A DNA stretch of 64,000 nucleotides from DASZRZ01 sp963732925 (GCA_963732925.1 CAVTBJ010000006.1:62001-126000), one strand, 5' to 3'. Counted from the first letter of the stretch, positions 1 to 14,281 are shown. Numbers and translations are program-made. The notes: generated by a model from the letters alone, not told the origin.

Positions 1-2762
1 TGGGCCGCGATGACGCCGGTGGCCTCGCCCAGCTCCACCATGCGGCCGGAAGCCAGGTTGCGCCCGTAGCACATGATGCAGACGCCCCGCTTGGACTCGC
101 AGGTGAGCACGGAGCGGATCTTGACCCGCTCGATGCCCGCCGACTGAATGGCGGACGCCAGGTCCTCGGTGATTTCATTGTTGACGTCCACGATCACGTT
201 GCCTTCGTAGTCCTTGATCTTCTCGAGGGAGACACGGCCGATGATGCGGTCGCGCAAGGGCTCGATGATCTCGCCGGACTCGACGATGGAGGTGACGTAG
301 ATGCCGTCCACGGTGCCGCAATCCTGTTCGCCAACGATCACGTCCTGAGCAACATCGACCAGGCGGCGGGTGAGATAGCCGGAATCGGCGGTCTTGAGTG
401 CCGTATCCGCCAGGCCCTTGCGGGCGCCGTGGGTGGAGATGAAGTACTGCAGCACCGTCAGCCCCTCGCGGAAGTTGGCGGTAATGGGCGTCTCCATGAT
501 CTCGCCGGAAGGCTTGGCCATGAGGCCGCGCATGCCGGAGAGCTGGCGAATCTGCTGCTTGGAACCGCGGGCGCCGGAGTCGGCCATGACGTAAATGGGG
601 TTGATGTCCCCTTTCTTGTCATGCTCCTGCATCACGGAGAACATTTCGTCGGCGACCTTTTCCGTGATGCCCGACCAGATCTCGATGATCTTGTTGTAGC
701 GCTCGCCGTTGGTGATGGCGCCATCGAGATACTGCTGCTGCACCGACACCACCTGCTTCTCCGCGTCCTTCACCATGCGGTACTTACTGTCGGGAATGAC
801 CATGTCGTCGATCCCGATGGAAAGACCGGCGCGGGTGGCATAGAGGAACCCAAGCTGCTTGATTTCATCCAGCATGGGCACCGTGGTCTCCAGGCCGTAG
901 CGCAGATAGCAGTAATTCACCAACTGTCCAATGCCCTTCTTCTTCAGCAGGCCGTTGACATAGGGCATGCCCTTGGGCAAATGGTCGTTGAGAATGGCGC
1001 GACCGACCGTGGTGTTGATGTACTGCCGCTCCAGGTGAACCGGCTCGGTGTGCAGCACGTCCTGATCGTCGTAGCCGCTGGCCAGGTCGATCAGGTCTCC
1101 GGTATAGCGCAGGCGGATGGGAGTGAGGGTTTCCACTTCTCCCATATCGAGCGCCAGCAGAACTTCATCCGTATTGGCAAAGGCGCGGCCTTCGCCCTTG
1201 GCGCCGGGACGCCCCTTGGTCAGATAGTAGATGCCCAGCACCATATCCTGCGTGGGCACGGTGATGGGATGGCCCGAGGCGGGCGAAAGAATGTTCTGCG
1301 AGCTCAGCATGAGCACGCTGGCTTCCACCTGGGCTTCCGGTGAAAGCGGAATGTGAACCGCCATCTGGTCGCCGTCAAAGTCGGCATTGAAGGCGGTGCA
1401 GACCAGGGGATGGATCTTGATGGCCTTGCCTTCCACCAGCACCGGCTCGAACGCCTGAATGCCCAGACGATGCAGCGTTGGAGCGCGGTTCAGAAGCACT
1501 GGGTGGTCCTTAATCACCTCTTCCAGGATGTCCCAAACCACGGGCTCCTGCGACTCCACCATTTCCTTGGCTTGCTTAATCGTGGTGCAGTGGCCGGTCT
1601 GCTCCAAGCGGTGATAGATAAAAGGCTTGAACAGCTCCAGAGCCATCTTCTTGGGCAAACCGCACTGGTGAAGCTTGAGTTCCGGGCCCACAACGATCAC
1701 GGAGCGGCCGGAGTAATCGACGCGCTTACCGAGCAGGTTCTGACGGAAGCGTCCCTGCTTGCCTTTGAGCGTGTCGGAAAGCGACTTGAGCGGCCGGTTG
1801 TTCGCTCCCCGCAGGACGCGGCCGCGGCGTCCATTGTCGAACAGCGCATCGACGGCTTCCTGCAGCATGCGCTTCTCATTGCGCACGATGACCTCAGGAG
1901 CGTGCAGGTCCATCAGCTTCTTCAAGCGGTTGTTGCGGTTGATGACGCGGCGATAGAGATCGTTAAGATCGCTGGTGGCAAAGCGCCCGCCGTCCAGCGG
2001 AACCAGAGGACGCAGCTCCGGGGGAATGACGGGGATCACGTCCAGAATCATCCAATGGGGCTTGTTGCCGCTCTTGCGGAAGGCTTCCACGACCTTGAGG
2101 CGCTTGGAAAACTTCAGGCGCTTCTGCAGGGAAGTCTCCTGCTTCATTTTCTCGCGCAGTTCCCCGGAGAGCTGGTCGGGATCGACGCGCTTGAGCAATT
2201 CCTTGATGGCTTCGGCGCCCATCATGGCCTTGAAGCCGGTGGCGCGATACTGCTGGTCGAGCTCCCGGAAGCGGGCTTCTTCCTTGATGACCTCGTTTTC
2301 CTTGACCGGAGCTTCGCCGCCCTCGACCACCACGTAGGCTTCGAAGTAGAGCACCGACTCCAGGTCACGCAGGGAGATATCCAGCAGGTGGCCGATGCGG
2401 CTGGGCAGCCCCTTGAAGAACCACACGTGCGAGCAAGGCGAAGCCAGCTCAATGTGGCCGAGACGCTCGCGGCGGACTTTGGAGAGCGTGACTTCCACGC
2501 CGCACTTGTCGCAGATGACCCCGCGGTGCTTCATGCGCTTGTATTTGCCGCACAGACACTCCCAGTCGGTAACCGGGCCAAAAATGCGGGCGCAGAACAG
2601 GCCATCGCGCTCCGGTTTGAAGGTACGGTAATTAATGGTTTCCGGCTTCGTGACCTCGCCGTGCGACCAACTGCGAATTTTTTCCGGCGATGCCAGGCTG
2701 ATGCGGATTGCGTCAAAATCAGTGATGGTGTTTCCCAGGTCGAACGGACTGGAACGGTACAA
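1..2762 (-). CDS. rpoC: RNA polymerase subunit beta' (3' end outside window)
   Basis: Catalytic beta' subunit of RNA polymerase. Read on the minus strand the frame gives the N-terminal zinc-binding segment (CLCGKY, then CDKCG, near 2500-2560), the conserved core and the metal-binding loop NADFDGDQMA (near 1362-1397), whose three aspartates hold the catalytic magnesium. I chose the TTG at 2762 as start because GGAGG lies 5 bases before it and the protein then begins YRSSPFDLGNT, close to where the family starts; no ATG fits as well. About 920 residues are visible and the C-terminal part runs off the window. It lies 178 bases after rpoB and is almost certainly co-transcribed with it. No frame break seen in the visible part. 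Confidence 0.97.
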   Translation of the reverse strand, partial: MYRSSPFDLGNTITDFDAIRISLASPEKIRSWSHGEVTKPETINYRTFKPERDGLFCARIFGPVTDWECLCGKYKRMKHRGVICDKCGVEVTLSKVRRERLGHIELASPCSHVWFFKGLPSRIGHLLDISLRDLESVLYFEAYVVVEGGEAPVKENEVIKEEARFRELDQQYRATGFKAMMGAEAIKELLKRVDPDQLSGELREKMKQETSLQKRLKFSKRLKVVEAFRKSGNKPHWMILDVIPVIPPELRPLVPLDGGRFATSDLNDLYRRVINRNNRLKKLMDLHAPEVIVRNEKRMLQEAVDALFDNGRRGRVLRGANNRPLKSLSDTLKGKQGRFRQNLLGKRVDYSGRSVIVVGPELKLHQCGLPKKMALELFKPFIYHRLEQTGHCTTIKQAKEMVESQEPVVWDILEEVIKDHPVLLNRAPTLHRLGIQAFEPVLVEGKAIKIHPLVCTAFNADFDGDQMAVHIPLSPEAQVEASVLMLSSQNILSPASGHPITVPTQDMVLGIYYLTKGRPGAKGEGRAFANTDEVLLALDMGEVETLTPIRLRYTGDLIDLASGYDDQDVLHTEPVHLERQYINTTVGRAILNDHLPKGMPYVNGLLKKKGIGQLVNYCYLRYGLETTVPMLDEIKQLGFLYATRAGLSIGIDDMVIPDSKYRMVKDAEKQVVSVQQQYLDGAITNGERYNKIIEIWSGITEKVADEMFSVMQEHDKKGDINPIYVMADSGARGSKQQIRQLSGMRGLMAKPSGEIMETPITANFREGLTVLQYFISTHGARKGLADTALKTADSGYLTRRLVDVAQDVIVGEQDCGTVDGIYVTSIVESGEIIEPLRDRIIGRVSLEKIKDYEGNVIVDVNNEITEDLASAIQSAGIERVKIRSVLTCESKRGVCIMCYGRNLASGRMVELGEATGVIAA

Positions 2763-2902
2763 GATAGCCTCCGATCGCGGCCATTTCGCCGGCCTTGAGA
2801 GCGGCTCCGAAGCGGCACCGGCTGTCCCCTTGCCAGCGCCATTTTGTTTCGGCTCGCCGGTTGCGGAGCAAAGGACCGGCGGCCTGCTTCTTAAACTCGT
2901 GG

Positions 2903-2927
2903 GGGCCGGGGGTGCAAGACCCGGCCC
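2903..2927 (-). promoter_or_regulatory. Hairpin in the rpoB-rpoC gap
   Basis: A perfect 8-bp inverted repeat (gggccggg at 2903-2910, cccggccc at 2920-2927, 9-base loop) lies in the 178-base gap between rpoB and rpoC. No T-run follows it on the minus strand, so it does not look like a full terminator. An RNA-processing or partial attenuation site is possible but unproven. Confidence 0.4.
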
Positions 2928-2940
2928 GGTTACGCCTGCT

Positions 2941-7420
<4,480 letters not shown>

Positions 7421-8090
7421 TAGAACTCCTGAAAGTACCCGAACTGCGCCGCATCCGGCGTCCTGACCGTGCCCGGGCGCGTTCGCCACAGAGGCCGGGC
7501 AGGAACCGTCAGCCAGCCGGTCAGCAGGTTTCCCCGCTGAAAGAAAAGCCATCGGGCGCATGGCGCCCAACTACCCCATACATTCTTGACCCATTACGTC
7601 GGGCTCAAAACACCGCCGTCAGCGGCTCTTCGTGAAACCGGGAAAACGGCGACGGCCACTCAGATCCCGCCCAGGGACTGCAAGACAGGCGCACGCCCAC
7701 CGGGACAAACTTCCCCGTGGGCGCCGCCAAAGGCACTTGAGCTTGCTGAATTGTGTTTTCCCGCGCCAGTTTGTAATCGGCCTGTCTTCAGCCTGCCTTG
7801 AAGATCCCGCCTTCTCGCATGGCATCCGCCACAGCTTTCCATGCGGGAAATCAGGACGCTCACCCTGGAGGACCTGAACTCCAGAGTCTACCCATTGATT
7901 GGAGAGATCCAGCCCGAGAACCGTGCATCACTGTCCTACTGATGCCCTTACCCCGGATTTCGATTCAGATCCCACCTGGTTTTCGCGGCCCGGGCTTACG
8001 CCCGTTCCGCCAATGTTCCGCCGGACCCTGGCCGGTTCAGGTCTTCCTTCGGGTCTTCCGAGGAGCCGAACCCTGCCGTCCGGAAAGCGG
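7421..8090. other. 670-base gap between rplL and rpoB, no gene seen
   Basis: Unusually long spacer for this operon. Short open frames exist on both strands but none has a ribosome binding site, family resemblance or coding character. On the coding (minus) strand AGGAG just before rpoB is clear. I see no perfect long hairpin. The space could hold an internal rpoBC promoter or an attenuator that sets the ratio of ribosomal protein to polymerase transcripts. Confidence 0.5.
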
Positions 8091-8474
8091 CTACTTCACC
8101 TCGACGGTGGCGCCGGCGTCGGCAAACTTCTTCTTGATGGTCTCTGCCTCTTCCTTGCTGACGCCTTCCTTGACCGCCTTGGGCGCGCCATCCACCAGGT
8201 CCTTGGCTTCCTTCAGCCCCAGGCTGGTGACTTCGCGAACCGCCTTGATCACGTTGATCTTGTTGCTGCCCACCTCTTTCAGGATGACGGAAAATTCCGT
8301 CTGCTCCTCGGCCGGAGCCGCACCGGCAGCCGCGCCAGCAGCGCCAGCCACCATCACCGGGGCCGCCGCGGCGGCGGACACACCCAAACGCTCTTCCAGC
8401 TTCTTGACCAGCTGAGCTGCATCCAGCAGCGAGAGCCCTACAATCTGTTCTTCCAATGCCTGAAGGTCTGCCAT
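8091..8474 (-). CDS. rplL: 50S ribosomal protein L7/L12
   Basis: Stalk protein of the large ribosomal subunit that recruits translational GTPases; binds as dimers to L10. 127 residues, the normal length. The N-terminal dimerisation domain (MADLQALEEQIVGLSLLDA, residues 1-30), an Ala/Gly/Pro-rich hinge (about 33-55) and the C-terminal factor-binding domain (FSVILKEVGSNKINVIK, LGLKEAKDLVDGAPKAVKEG) are all present. Start ATG at 8474 follows GGAG by 8 bases. It lies 270 bases after rplJ, a wide spacing that contains a strong hairpin (8519-8539). Confidence 0.98.
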   Translation of the reverse strand: MADLQALEEQIVGLSLLDAAQLVKKLEERLGVSAAAAAPVMVAGAAGAAAGAAPAEEQTEFSVILKEVGSNKINVIKAVREVTSLGLKEAKDLVDGAPKAVKEGVSKEEAETIKKKFADAGATVEVK

Positions 8475-8518
8475 TTCGATTTCTCCACTCGTTGTGTCAT
8501 CAGTTGTGCTGCTCGGGA

Positions 8519-8539
8519 CCGCCGGCTTTTGGCCGGCGG
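8519..8539 (-). promoter_or_regulatory. GC-rich hairpin between rplJ and rplL
   Basis: A perfect 8-bp stem (ccgccggc / gccggcgg) with a 5-base loop sits 45 bases before rplL in the 270-base rplJ-rplL spacer. The sequence after it has no T-run, so full termination is unlikely; mRNA processing or stabilisation to give L12 its higher stoichiometry is a reasonable guess. Confidence 0.45.
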
Positions 8540-8744
8540 ACGGGTTGTTATCTGTTACCAGGTTTCCAGTGCGGCCTGCGGGCCCCGGACATGCCAGACA
8601 ACATGCCGGACCCGTTTCAGCTCGCAACCCCTGACAACTGACAACGAAATCATTGGGGAACCGCCGAACCTGGGAATTGCCGAAGGCAGTGATGATGGCT
8701 GCTCAGTCCGGCAGTTTCCGCAGTTTTCCAGTTCCGCAATCCTG

Positions 8745-9296
8745 TTAAGCGCCGGCCGGCTGCCCCGCGCTCTGGAACTTGTTCTCCTTCACTCCCTGGT
8801 CGAGCACCACTGCCAGGTCGCGGCCGGTGGCATTGAGCACCGTCGCCAGCCTTTGCGCCGGAGCGTTGATCAGGAACAGGAGCTTGGAATACAGTTCGTC
8901 CCTGGACGGCATGGTGGCCAGCGCCTCGACCTCCTTCAGGGAGATCACGCGGCCTTCGACCATGCCCGCCTTGAAGGTAAATTCCGGGTTCTCCTTGGCG
9001 TACTTGGAGAGCGCCTTGGCCAGGGCAACCGGATCGTCCTTGGTATAGGCGATCGAGGTAACGCCCTTCAGCCCTTTCAGGGCCTCCGCCACGGGCGTGC
9101 CTTCCGAGGCCCGCGCCGCCAGTGTGTTCTTGATAACTTTGTAGCTGGCACCGGCTTCCCGCACCGTCTTGCGCAGCTCTTCCGACTGCGCCGCCTTGAG
9201 CCCGGAGAATGTGCCCAGGATGGCCGCACTGGCCTCCTGGAACTCCACATTCCATTCTTGAACTAACTCCACCTTTTTTGCTCTGCTGACCGCCAT
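8745..9296 (-). CDS. rplJ: 50S ribosomal protein L10
   Basis: Base of the ribosomal stalk: binds 23S rRNA through its N-terminal domain and L7/L12 dimers through its C-terminal helix. 183 residues, within the normal range. Recognised from MAVSRAKKVELVQEWN, the AILGTFSGL and SYKVIKNTLAARA blocks and the following VTSIAYTKDDPVALAKAL. Start ATG at 9296 follows AAGGA. In many bacteria L10-L12 represses its own mRNA by binding the leader; here the 91-base leader after rplA holds a perfect 13-bp tandem repeat and a small hairpin. Confidence 0.97.
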   Translation of the reverse strand: MAVSRAKKVELVQEWNVEFQEASAAILGTFSGLKAAQSEELRKTVREAGASYKVIKNTLAARASEGTPVAEALKGLKGVTSIAYTKDDPVALAKALSKYAKENPEFTFKAGMVEGRVISLKEVEALATMPSRDELYSKLLFLINAPAQRLATVLNATGRDLAVVLDQGVKENKFQSAGQPAGA

Positions 9297-9314
9297 CTCA
9301 ATGTCCTTGTCTTT

Positions 9315-9340
9315 CGCTTACTCGGCCCGCTTACTCGGCC
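9315..9340 (-). repeat. Perfect 13-bp tandem repeat in the rplJ leader
   Basis: On the plus strand cgcttactcggcc occurs at 9315-9327 and again at 9328-9340 with no change. On the mRNA strand this is ggccgagtaagcg twice, ending 18 bases before the rplJ start and just before its AAGGA. A hairpin (gatccgcaatagtggatc, near 9346-9363) lies immediately upstream. The position is where an L10 operator would be expected. Confidence 0.7.
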
Positions 9341-9387
9341 GTCGATCCACTATTGCGGATCGGGCCATATGCCGTCGTTTCCAGTTC

Positions 9388-10098
9388 TCAGGCCTTGGCC
9401 GCAGCCTCGACTGCCGACGTATCCAGAGGAATGCCGGGCCCCATGGTGGAGCTGACGAAAACCCCTTTCAGGTATTTTCCCTTGGCTGCCGAAGGCTTTG
9501 CCTTGAGGACGCTGCTGATGACCGTAGTAGCATTCTCAATCAGCTTCTCCGGAGGAAAGGAGACCTTGCCCACCGGAACGTGCACCAGTCCGGTCTTATC
9601 GGTACGGAACTCCACTTTGCCGGCCTTCACTTCCTGCACCGCCTTGGCCACGTCGAAGGTCACAGTCCCGGTCTTGGGATTGGGCATCAGCCCGCGCGGT
9701 CCCAGCACTTTGCCGAGGCGCCCGACAGACTTCATCATGTCGGGGGTGGCGACCACGGCATCATAGTCAGTCCAGTTTTCCTTCTGGATCTTCTCCACCA
9801 TGTCCTCACCGCCGACGAAATCGGCGCCGGCCTGCTCGGCTTCACGAAGCTTGTCACCGGCGGCAATCACCAGAACCTTCTTGGACCGGCCCAGCCCATG
9901 CGGCAGCACCACCGTGCCCCGAACCATCTGGTCGGCGTGCTTGGGATCGACTCCCAGGCGCATGGTGACGTCCACCGTCTCGTCAAACTTGGCAAACTTC
10001 ACCTTCTGCAGCAACGGCACCGCTTCTTCCAGCCGGTAGGGGCGGGACTCCACCGCGGCACGCGCCTTGTCAATATTCTTGCCCGTTTTTCCTGACAT
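9388..10098 (-). CDS. rplA: 50S ribosomal protein L1
   Basis: L1 stalk protein that binds 23S rRNA and the exiting tRNA, and represses translation of its own operon in well-studied bacteria. 236 residues, normal length. Identifying blocks are the LGVDPKHADQMVRGTVVLPHG segment, VLVIAAGDK, and GLMPNPKTGTVTFDVAKAV. The start ATG at 10098 follows GGAGGG by about 7 bases and gives MSGKTGKNIDKAR; longer readings upstream lack a ribosome binding site. It lies 88 bases after rplK. Confidence 0.98.
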   Translation of the reverse strand: MSGKTGKNIDKARAAVESRPYRLEEAVPLLQKVKFAKFDETVDVTMRLGVDPKHADQMVRGTVVLPHGLGRSKKVLVIAAGDKLREAEQAGADFVGGEDMVEKIQKENWTDYDAVVATPDMMKSVGRLGKVLGPRGLMPNPKTGTVTFDVAKAVQEVKAGKVEFRTDKTGLVHVPVGKVSFPPEKLIENATTVISSVLKAKPSAAKGKYLKGVFVSSTMGPGIPLDTSAVEAAAKA

Positions 10099-10186
10099 GC
10101 TTGACCCTCCGTCTCCCACCGCGCCACGCTGAAACCATGGCGCCGTGGTTCGAACTGCGGTTTCTCGCGAGAAACCGGAAACGCTC

Positions 10187-10618
10187 TTACGCCGAAACGT
10201 CCAGGCCCATGGAACGCGCAGTGCCCTTGACGCTCTTGATGGCAGCCTCCAGCGAGGCGGCATTCAGGTCCGGCATCTTCTGCCGCGCGATCTCTTCCAC
10301 CTGCTTCTCCGTAACGCTGCCCACTTTGTCCTTATTGGGCGCGCCCGAGCCCTTGGCAATGCCTGCTGCACGCTTCAGAAGAATCGCAGCCGGAGGCGTC
10401 TTGGTCACGAAGGTGAAGGTACGGTCACTGTAGACCGTAATGACCACCGGGATGATGAGTCCTTCCAGTTCCTTGGCGCTGGTGCGACCATTGAACTGCT
10501 TGCAGAACTCCATAATGTTGACCTGCGCCTGGCCCAGTGCCGGGCCCACCGGGGGCGCCGGAGTGGCCTTGCCCGCCGGAATCTGCAACTTGACCGATCC
10601 TGTAATTTTCTTTGCCAT
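10187..10618 (-). CDS. rplK: 50S ribosomal protein L11
   Basis: Binds the GTPase-associated region of 23S rRNA at the base of the stalk. 143 residues, normal length. The N-terminal domain with IPAGKATPAPPVGPALGQ (the thiostrepton-site proline helix) and the C-terminal RNA-binding domain with TKTPPAAILLKRAAG and the closing MGLDV are all recognisable. It follows nusG by 72 bases in the usual order. Confidence 0.98.
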   Translation of the reverse strand: MAKKITGSVKLQIPAGKATPAPPVGPALGQAQVNIMEFCKQFNGRTSAKELEGLIIPVVITVYSDRTFTFVTKTPPAAILLKRAAGIAKGSGAPNKDKVGSVTEKQVEEIARQKMPDLNAASLEAAIKSVKGTARSMGLDVSA

Positions 10619-10690
10619 GCTCGCTCCCGGCTATCGGCTCTCAGCAGTCCGCCGGGCCGGTTGAAAACGAAAACTCGAAACAGAAACTCT

Positions 10691-11332
10691 CTAGGCTACC
10701 TTCTCCACCTGGCCGAACTCCAGCTCAACCGGAGTGGCGCGCCCGAAGATCGTCACCATAACCTTGACGGTCTCGCGGTCTTCATTCACCTCGTCAATTG
10801 TGCCTTCGAATGTCGCGAAAGGCCCCTCAGTGATCCGCACCTTCTCGCTCTTCTCGAACTTGACCTTCAGCCTGGGCTTGTCCTTGCTCTCGGCGACGCG
10901 GAAGATAATGGAGTTCACTTCGTCGTCGGAGAGCGGAGTGGGCTGGTTGCCCGCGCCCAGGAATCCCGTAACCCGGGGCGTGGACTTGACCACGTGCCAG
11001 ACATGATCATCCAGTTCCATCTGCACCAGCACATAGCCGGGCAGGAAGGCGCGCTCGCTGGTGTACTTCTTCCCGTTACGAATTTCCGTGACCGGCTCGG
11101 TGGGGATCACCACATTTCCAATCTTGTCCTGCAGGCCAAAGGCATCGCGCCGTGATTCCAGCGACTCCTTCACCTTGCGCTCGAAACCCGAGTACGAGTG
11201 GATGATGTACCAGCGCATGTTCGGGTTGGGATGAGGCACCAGCCCGGGACGCGTCTCCGTTCCCGGCACGGGAGCTCCCGCCGCCGAGACCTGCTCCTGC
11301 TCGCTTGTCTGGTTTTCGTTCAACTCTTCCAT
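10691..11332 (-). CDS. nusG: Transcription termination/antitermination factor NusG
   Basis: Binds RNA polymerase across the clamp, reduces pausing and links transcription to Rho or the ribosome. 213 residues. After a poorly conserved acidic N-terminal tail of about 38 residues comes the NGN domain, starting MRWYIIHSYSGFERKVKESLE and including PGYVLVQMELDDHVWHVVKSTPRVTGFLG, then the KOW domain near the C-terminus (VRITEGPFATFEGTIDEVN). The tail makes it longer than E. coli NusG (181 residues). It lies between secE and rplK as in most bacteria. Confidence 0.97.
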   Translation of the reverse strand: MEELNENQTSEQEQVSAAGAPVPGTETRPGLVPHPNPNMRWYIIHSYSGFERKVKESLESRRDAFGLQDKIGNVVIPTEPVTEIRNGKKYTSERAFLPGYVLVQMELDDHVWHVVKSTPRVTGFLGAGNQPTPLSDDEVNSIIFRVAESKDKPRLKVKFEKSEKVRITEGPFATFEGTIDEVNEDRETVKVMVTIFGRATPVELEFGQVEKVA

Positions 11333-11401
11333 AAAAAACCCACGCCTCCCGGCCGCGGACGCTGCGGCACTTCCCCCGCCGGCCCGCCCGGACTCCGCTG
11401 G

Positions 11402-11665
11402 CTACCGGTTGGCGAAGTACCGCAACAGGTGGTCAATGCCCCCACCAATCACCAGGTCGATCAACCAGAAGTAGGCACCGAACAGAAACACCGTGATGAT
11501 AACCACCACCGTGGTCCCCTGGACTTCCTTCCGGTTCGGGGTGGTGACCTTCTTCATCTCCGTGCGCACGTCGTTGTAGAAATTCTTCGCGCGCTGCGGC
11601 CAGGACTTCATCCGCTCGCCGAAGCTGCCCTGCTTCGGCATTGTCGCTGTCGCAATTTTGGCCAT
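11402..11665 (-). CDS. secE: Preprotein translocase subunit SecE
   Basis: Essential clamp of the SecYEG channel in the inner membrane. 87 residues, the single-helix short form common outside Enterobacteria. Shows the conserved amphipathic segment before the membrane (FYNDVRTEMKKVTTPNRKEVQGTT) and one membrane helix (VVVIITVFLFGAYFWLIDLVI, about residues 51-71). Start ATG at 11665; 69 bases separate its stop from nusG. Confidence 0.95.
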   Translation of the reverse strand: MAKIATATMPKQGSFGERMKSWPQRAKNFYNDVRTEMKKVTTPNRKEVQGTTVVVIITVFLFGAYFWLIDLVIGGGIDHLLRYFANR

Positions 11666-11727
11666 TCCCTACAACTTCCCTTCTAGTTCCTATGCTCCGG
11701 CCAGCGTTCTCCCGCCTCAAAAACTGG

Positions 11728-11800
11728 CAGGGGCGGAGGGATTCGAACCCCCAAGTCCGGTTTTGGAGACCGGCAGTTTAGCCGTTGAGCTTACGCCCCT
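11728..11800 (-). tRNA. tRNA-Trp (anticodon CCA)
   Basis: Read on the minus strand, a 7-bp acceptor stem (aggggcg / cgcccct) with discriminator G, a full D arm, an anticodon loop tctccaaaa with CCA as anticodon, and a T arm with ggttcgaat. 73 bases; the 3' CCA is not encoded. It lies between rpmG and secE, a widespread bacterial arrangement. Confidence 0.98.
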
Positions 11801-11908
11801 AAAGCCATTCGCAACTCACGTTCAACCGTGGTCCTTCGCGCCACGCGCTCAGGATGCCCCCGCCGGACTCCCGCTCCGCCTCCCGTCGCTCACGCCCGGC
11901 AACTGCGG

Positions 11909-12061
11909 TCACTTCGTTTCCCGATGGTCGGTGTGCTTGCGGCACCGGGGACAGAACTTGCTGAACTCCAGCCGATCCGTGGTCGTCTTCTTGTTCTTTG
12001 TCGTCGAATAATTCCGTTCTTTGCAGATCGTGCACTGCAAGGTCACAATGTCACGCGGCAT
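11909..12061 (-). CDS. rpmG: 50S ribosomal protein L33
   Basis: Small large-subunit protein, 50 residues, normal length. Begins MPRDIVTLQCTICKERNY and contains two CxxC pairs (CTIC and CPRC), so this is the zinc-binding form. Start ATG at 12061 follows GGGAG by about 7 bases. Placed 24 bases after tuf and before tRNA-Trp and secE, the classical order. Zinc-binding L33 is often repressed by Zur and backed up by a zinc-free copy elsewhere; no Zur site can be recognised here. Confidence 0.95.
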   Translation of the reverse strand: MPRDIVTLQCTICKERNYSTTKNKKTTTDRLEFSKFCPRCRKHTDHRETK

Positions 12062-12085
12062 GATTCACTCCCAATCTTTACAATG

Positions 12086-13273
<1,188 letters not shown>

Positions 13274-13343
13274 GTCCTGTTTCTTTCTTTCTGTGAATCT
13301 TTCCTCGAACCCTTGCTAAACAATCACCCGATTCCTGGACCGC

Positions 13344-13685
13344 TCAGTAGTCCCGGTAAACAGAGGCGAACTTCTCGCGAACCTCGTCCCCTACCGCTTC
13401 CAGGCGAACCAGGTAGAACTCGCGCACTTGAGCCTTATCGGACATCGCCATACTCTCGTACAGCTCCCGAGCCTTGCGGCCGGAGCGGGCCAGTTCCGCG
13501 TCCGCGCGCTCCAGAAGCTCCTTTTCCAGCACCCGCTCAAAGTGCCGCACCTTGACTCCCGCACGCTTCAGTGCGCGCAAGTAGTTATGAACCTGCGCCG
13601 CCGAAAACACGCGCTCAATGGCCCCGCGCAGCGCATAAAACTCGGGCTCGTTCTGAACCGGAATTGTCGCCTGCTGAAATCCCAC
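13344..13685 (-). CDS. Unknown helical protein between tRNA-Gly and tuf
   Basis: I do not recognise this 113-residue protein. It is charged and mostly helical by composition, with no signal peptide or membrane segment. Visible stretches include EPEFYALRGAIERVFSAAQ, LRALKRAGVKVRHFE and REFYLVRLEAVGDEVREKF. The GTG at 13685 is preceded by GAGGAA at suitable distance; an in-frame TTG at 13709 sits only 8 bases after the 3' end of tRNA-Gly and is less likely. The gene begins right behind a tRNA and ends 70 bases before tuf, so it must share the tRNA-tuf transcript. It may belong to translation control, but only its position suggests that. Confidence 0.75.
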   Translation of the reverse strand: MGFQQATIPVQNEPEFYALRGAIERVFSAAQVHNYLRALKRAGVKVRHFERVLEKELLERADAELARSGRKARELYESMAMSDKAQVREFYLVRLEAVGDEVREKFASVYRDY

Positions 13686-13716
13686 GATTTCCTCTACCGA
13701 GTCCCACAATTTCTGG

Positions 13717-13788
13717 AGCGGGAGACGGGGATCGAACCCGCGACCAACAGCTTGGAAGGCTGTGACTCTACCACTGAGTTACTCCCGC
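13717..13788 (-). tRNA. tRNA-Gly (anticodon UCC)
   Basis: Minus-strand cloverleaf of 72 bases: acceptor gcgggag / ctcccgc with discriminator T, D arm with agtggtaga, anticodon loop cttccaa with TCC, T arm ggttcgatc. CCA is not encoded. It corresponds to glyT of the E. coli thrU-tyrU-glyT-thrT-tufB cluster. Confidence 0.98.
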
Positions 13789-13873
13789 TTTCTGCCGTTG
13801 CCCAAGGCCGCCGCTTTCAGCTGCTTTCAGTCTCCAGCTTCCAGCCAAAACCCCGCACCACCCAAATTCCTGG

Positions 13874-13936
<63 letters not shown>

Positions 13937-13946
<10 letters not shown>

Positions 13947-14197
13947 TTAAGCTCGCCTCCGGTCGCGCCCAATTCTCGGGTGGCTTCCACCCGCTGCAAA
14001 TCCGGCAACTGCGATTCCCCCGTTGCGCTCTCGTCCCGCTGTTCGCGCATCTGCCGGCGATGATGGCTCCATGTGCGCAAGGCAAACAGACCCAGAACCA
14101 GCAAGGTGGTTATGCGGATACGCTCATCCGGCAGAGTTGTCCAAGCCAGTAGGGCGACCACTCCGAACAACACCATCGCAGTGGAAAAACCAATCAT
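13937..14197 (-). CDS. Small two-helix membrane protein overlapping tRNA-Thr
   Basis: An 86-residue open frame between tRNA-Tyr and tRNA-Thr(GGU). Residues 1-20 (GFSTAMVLFGVVALLAWTT) and about 28-43 (RITTLLVLGLFALRTWS) look like two membrane helices, followed by a polar tail of about 40 residues. Its stop codon (13937) lies 10 bases inside the tRNA-Thr gene, so full-length mRNA and mature tRNA would compete in processing. No family recognised. The hydrophobic pattern supports it as real, the tRNA overlap argues for caution. Confidence 0.5.
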
Positions 14198-14281
14198 TAT
14201 TCCCGAGGGCTCCGCAACGCTATGCTACTTGCGCCCTCGCACTCCGCTCGCGCCAGCCGGCGCTCAGCCCGACAAACCTGG

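Noticed and set aside
7586..7877. Small open frames on both strands in the rplL-rpoB gap
   Set aside because: Mutually overlapping, without start signals or recognisable domains.
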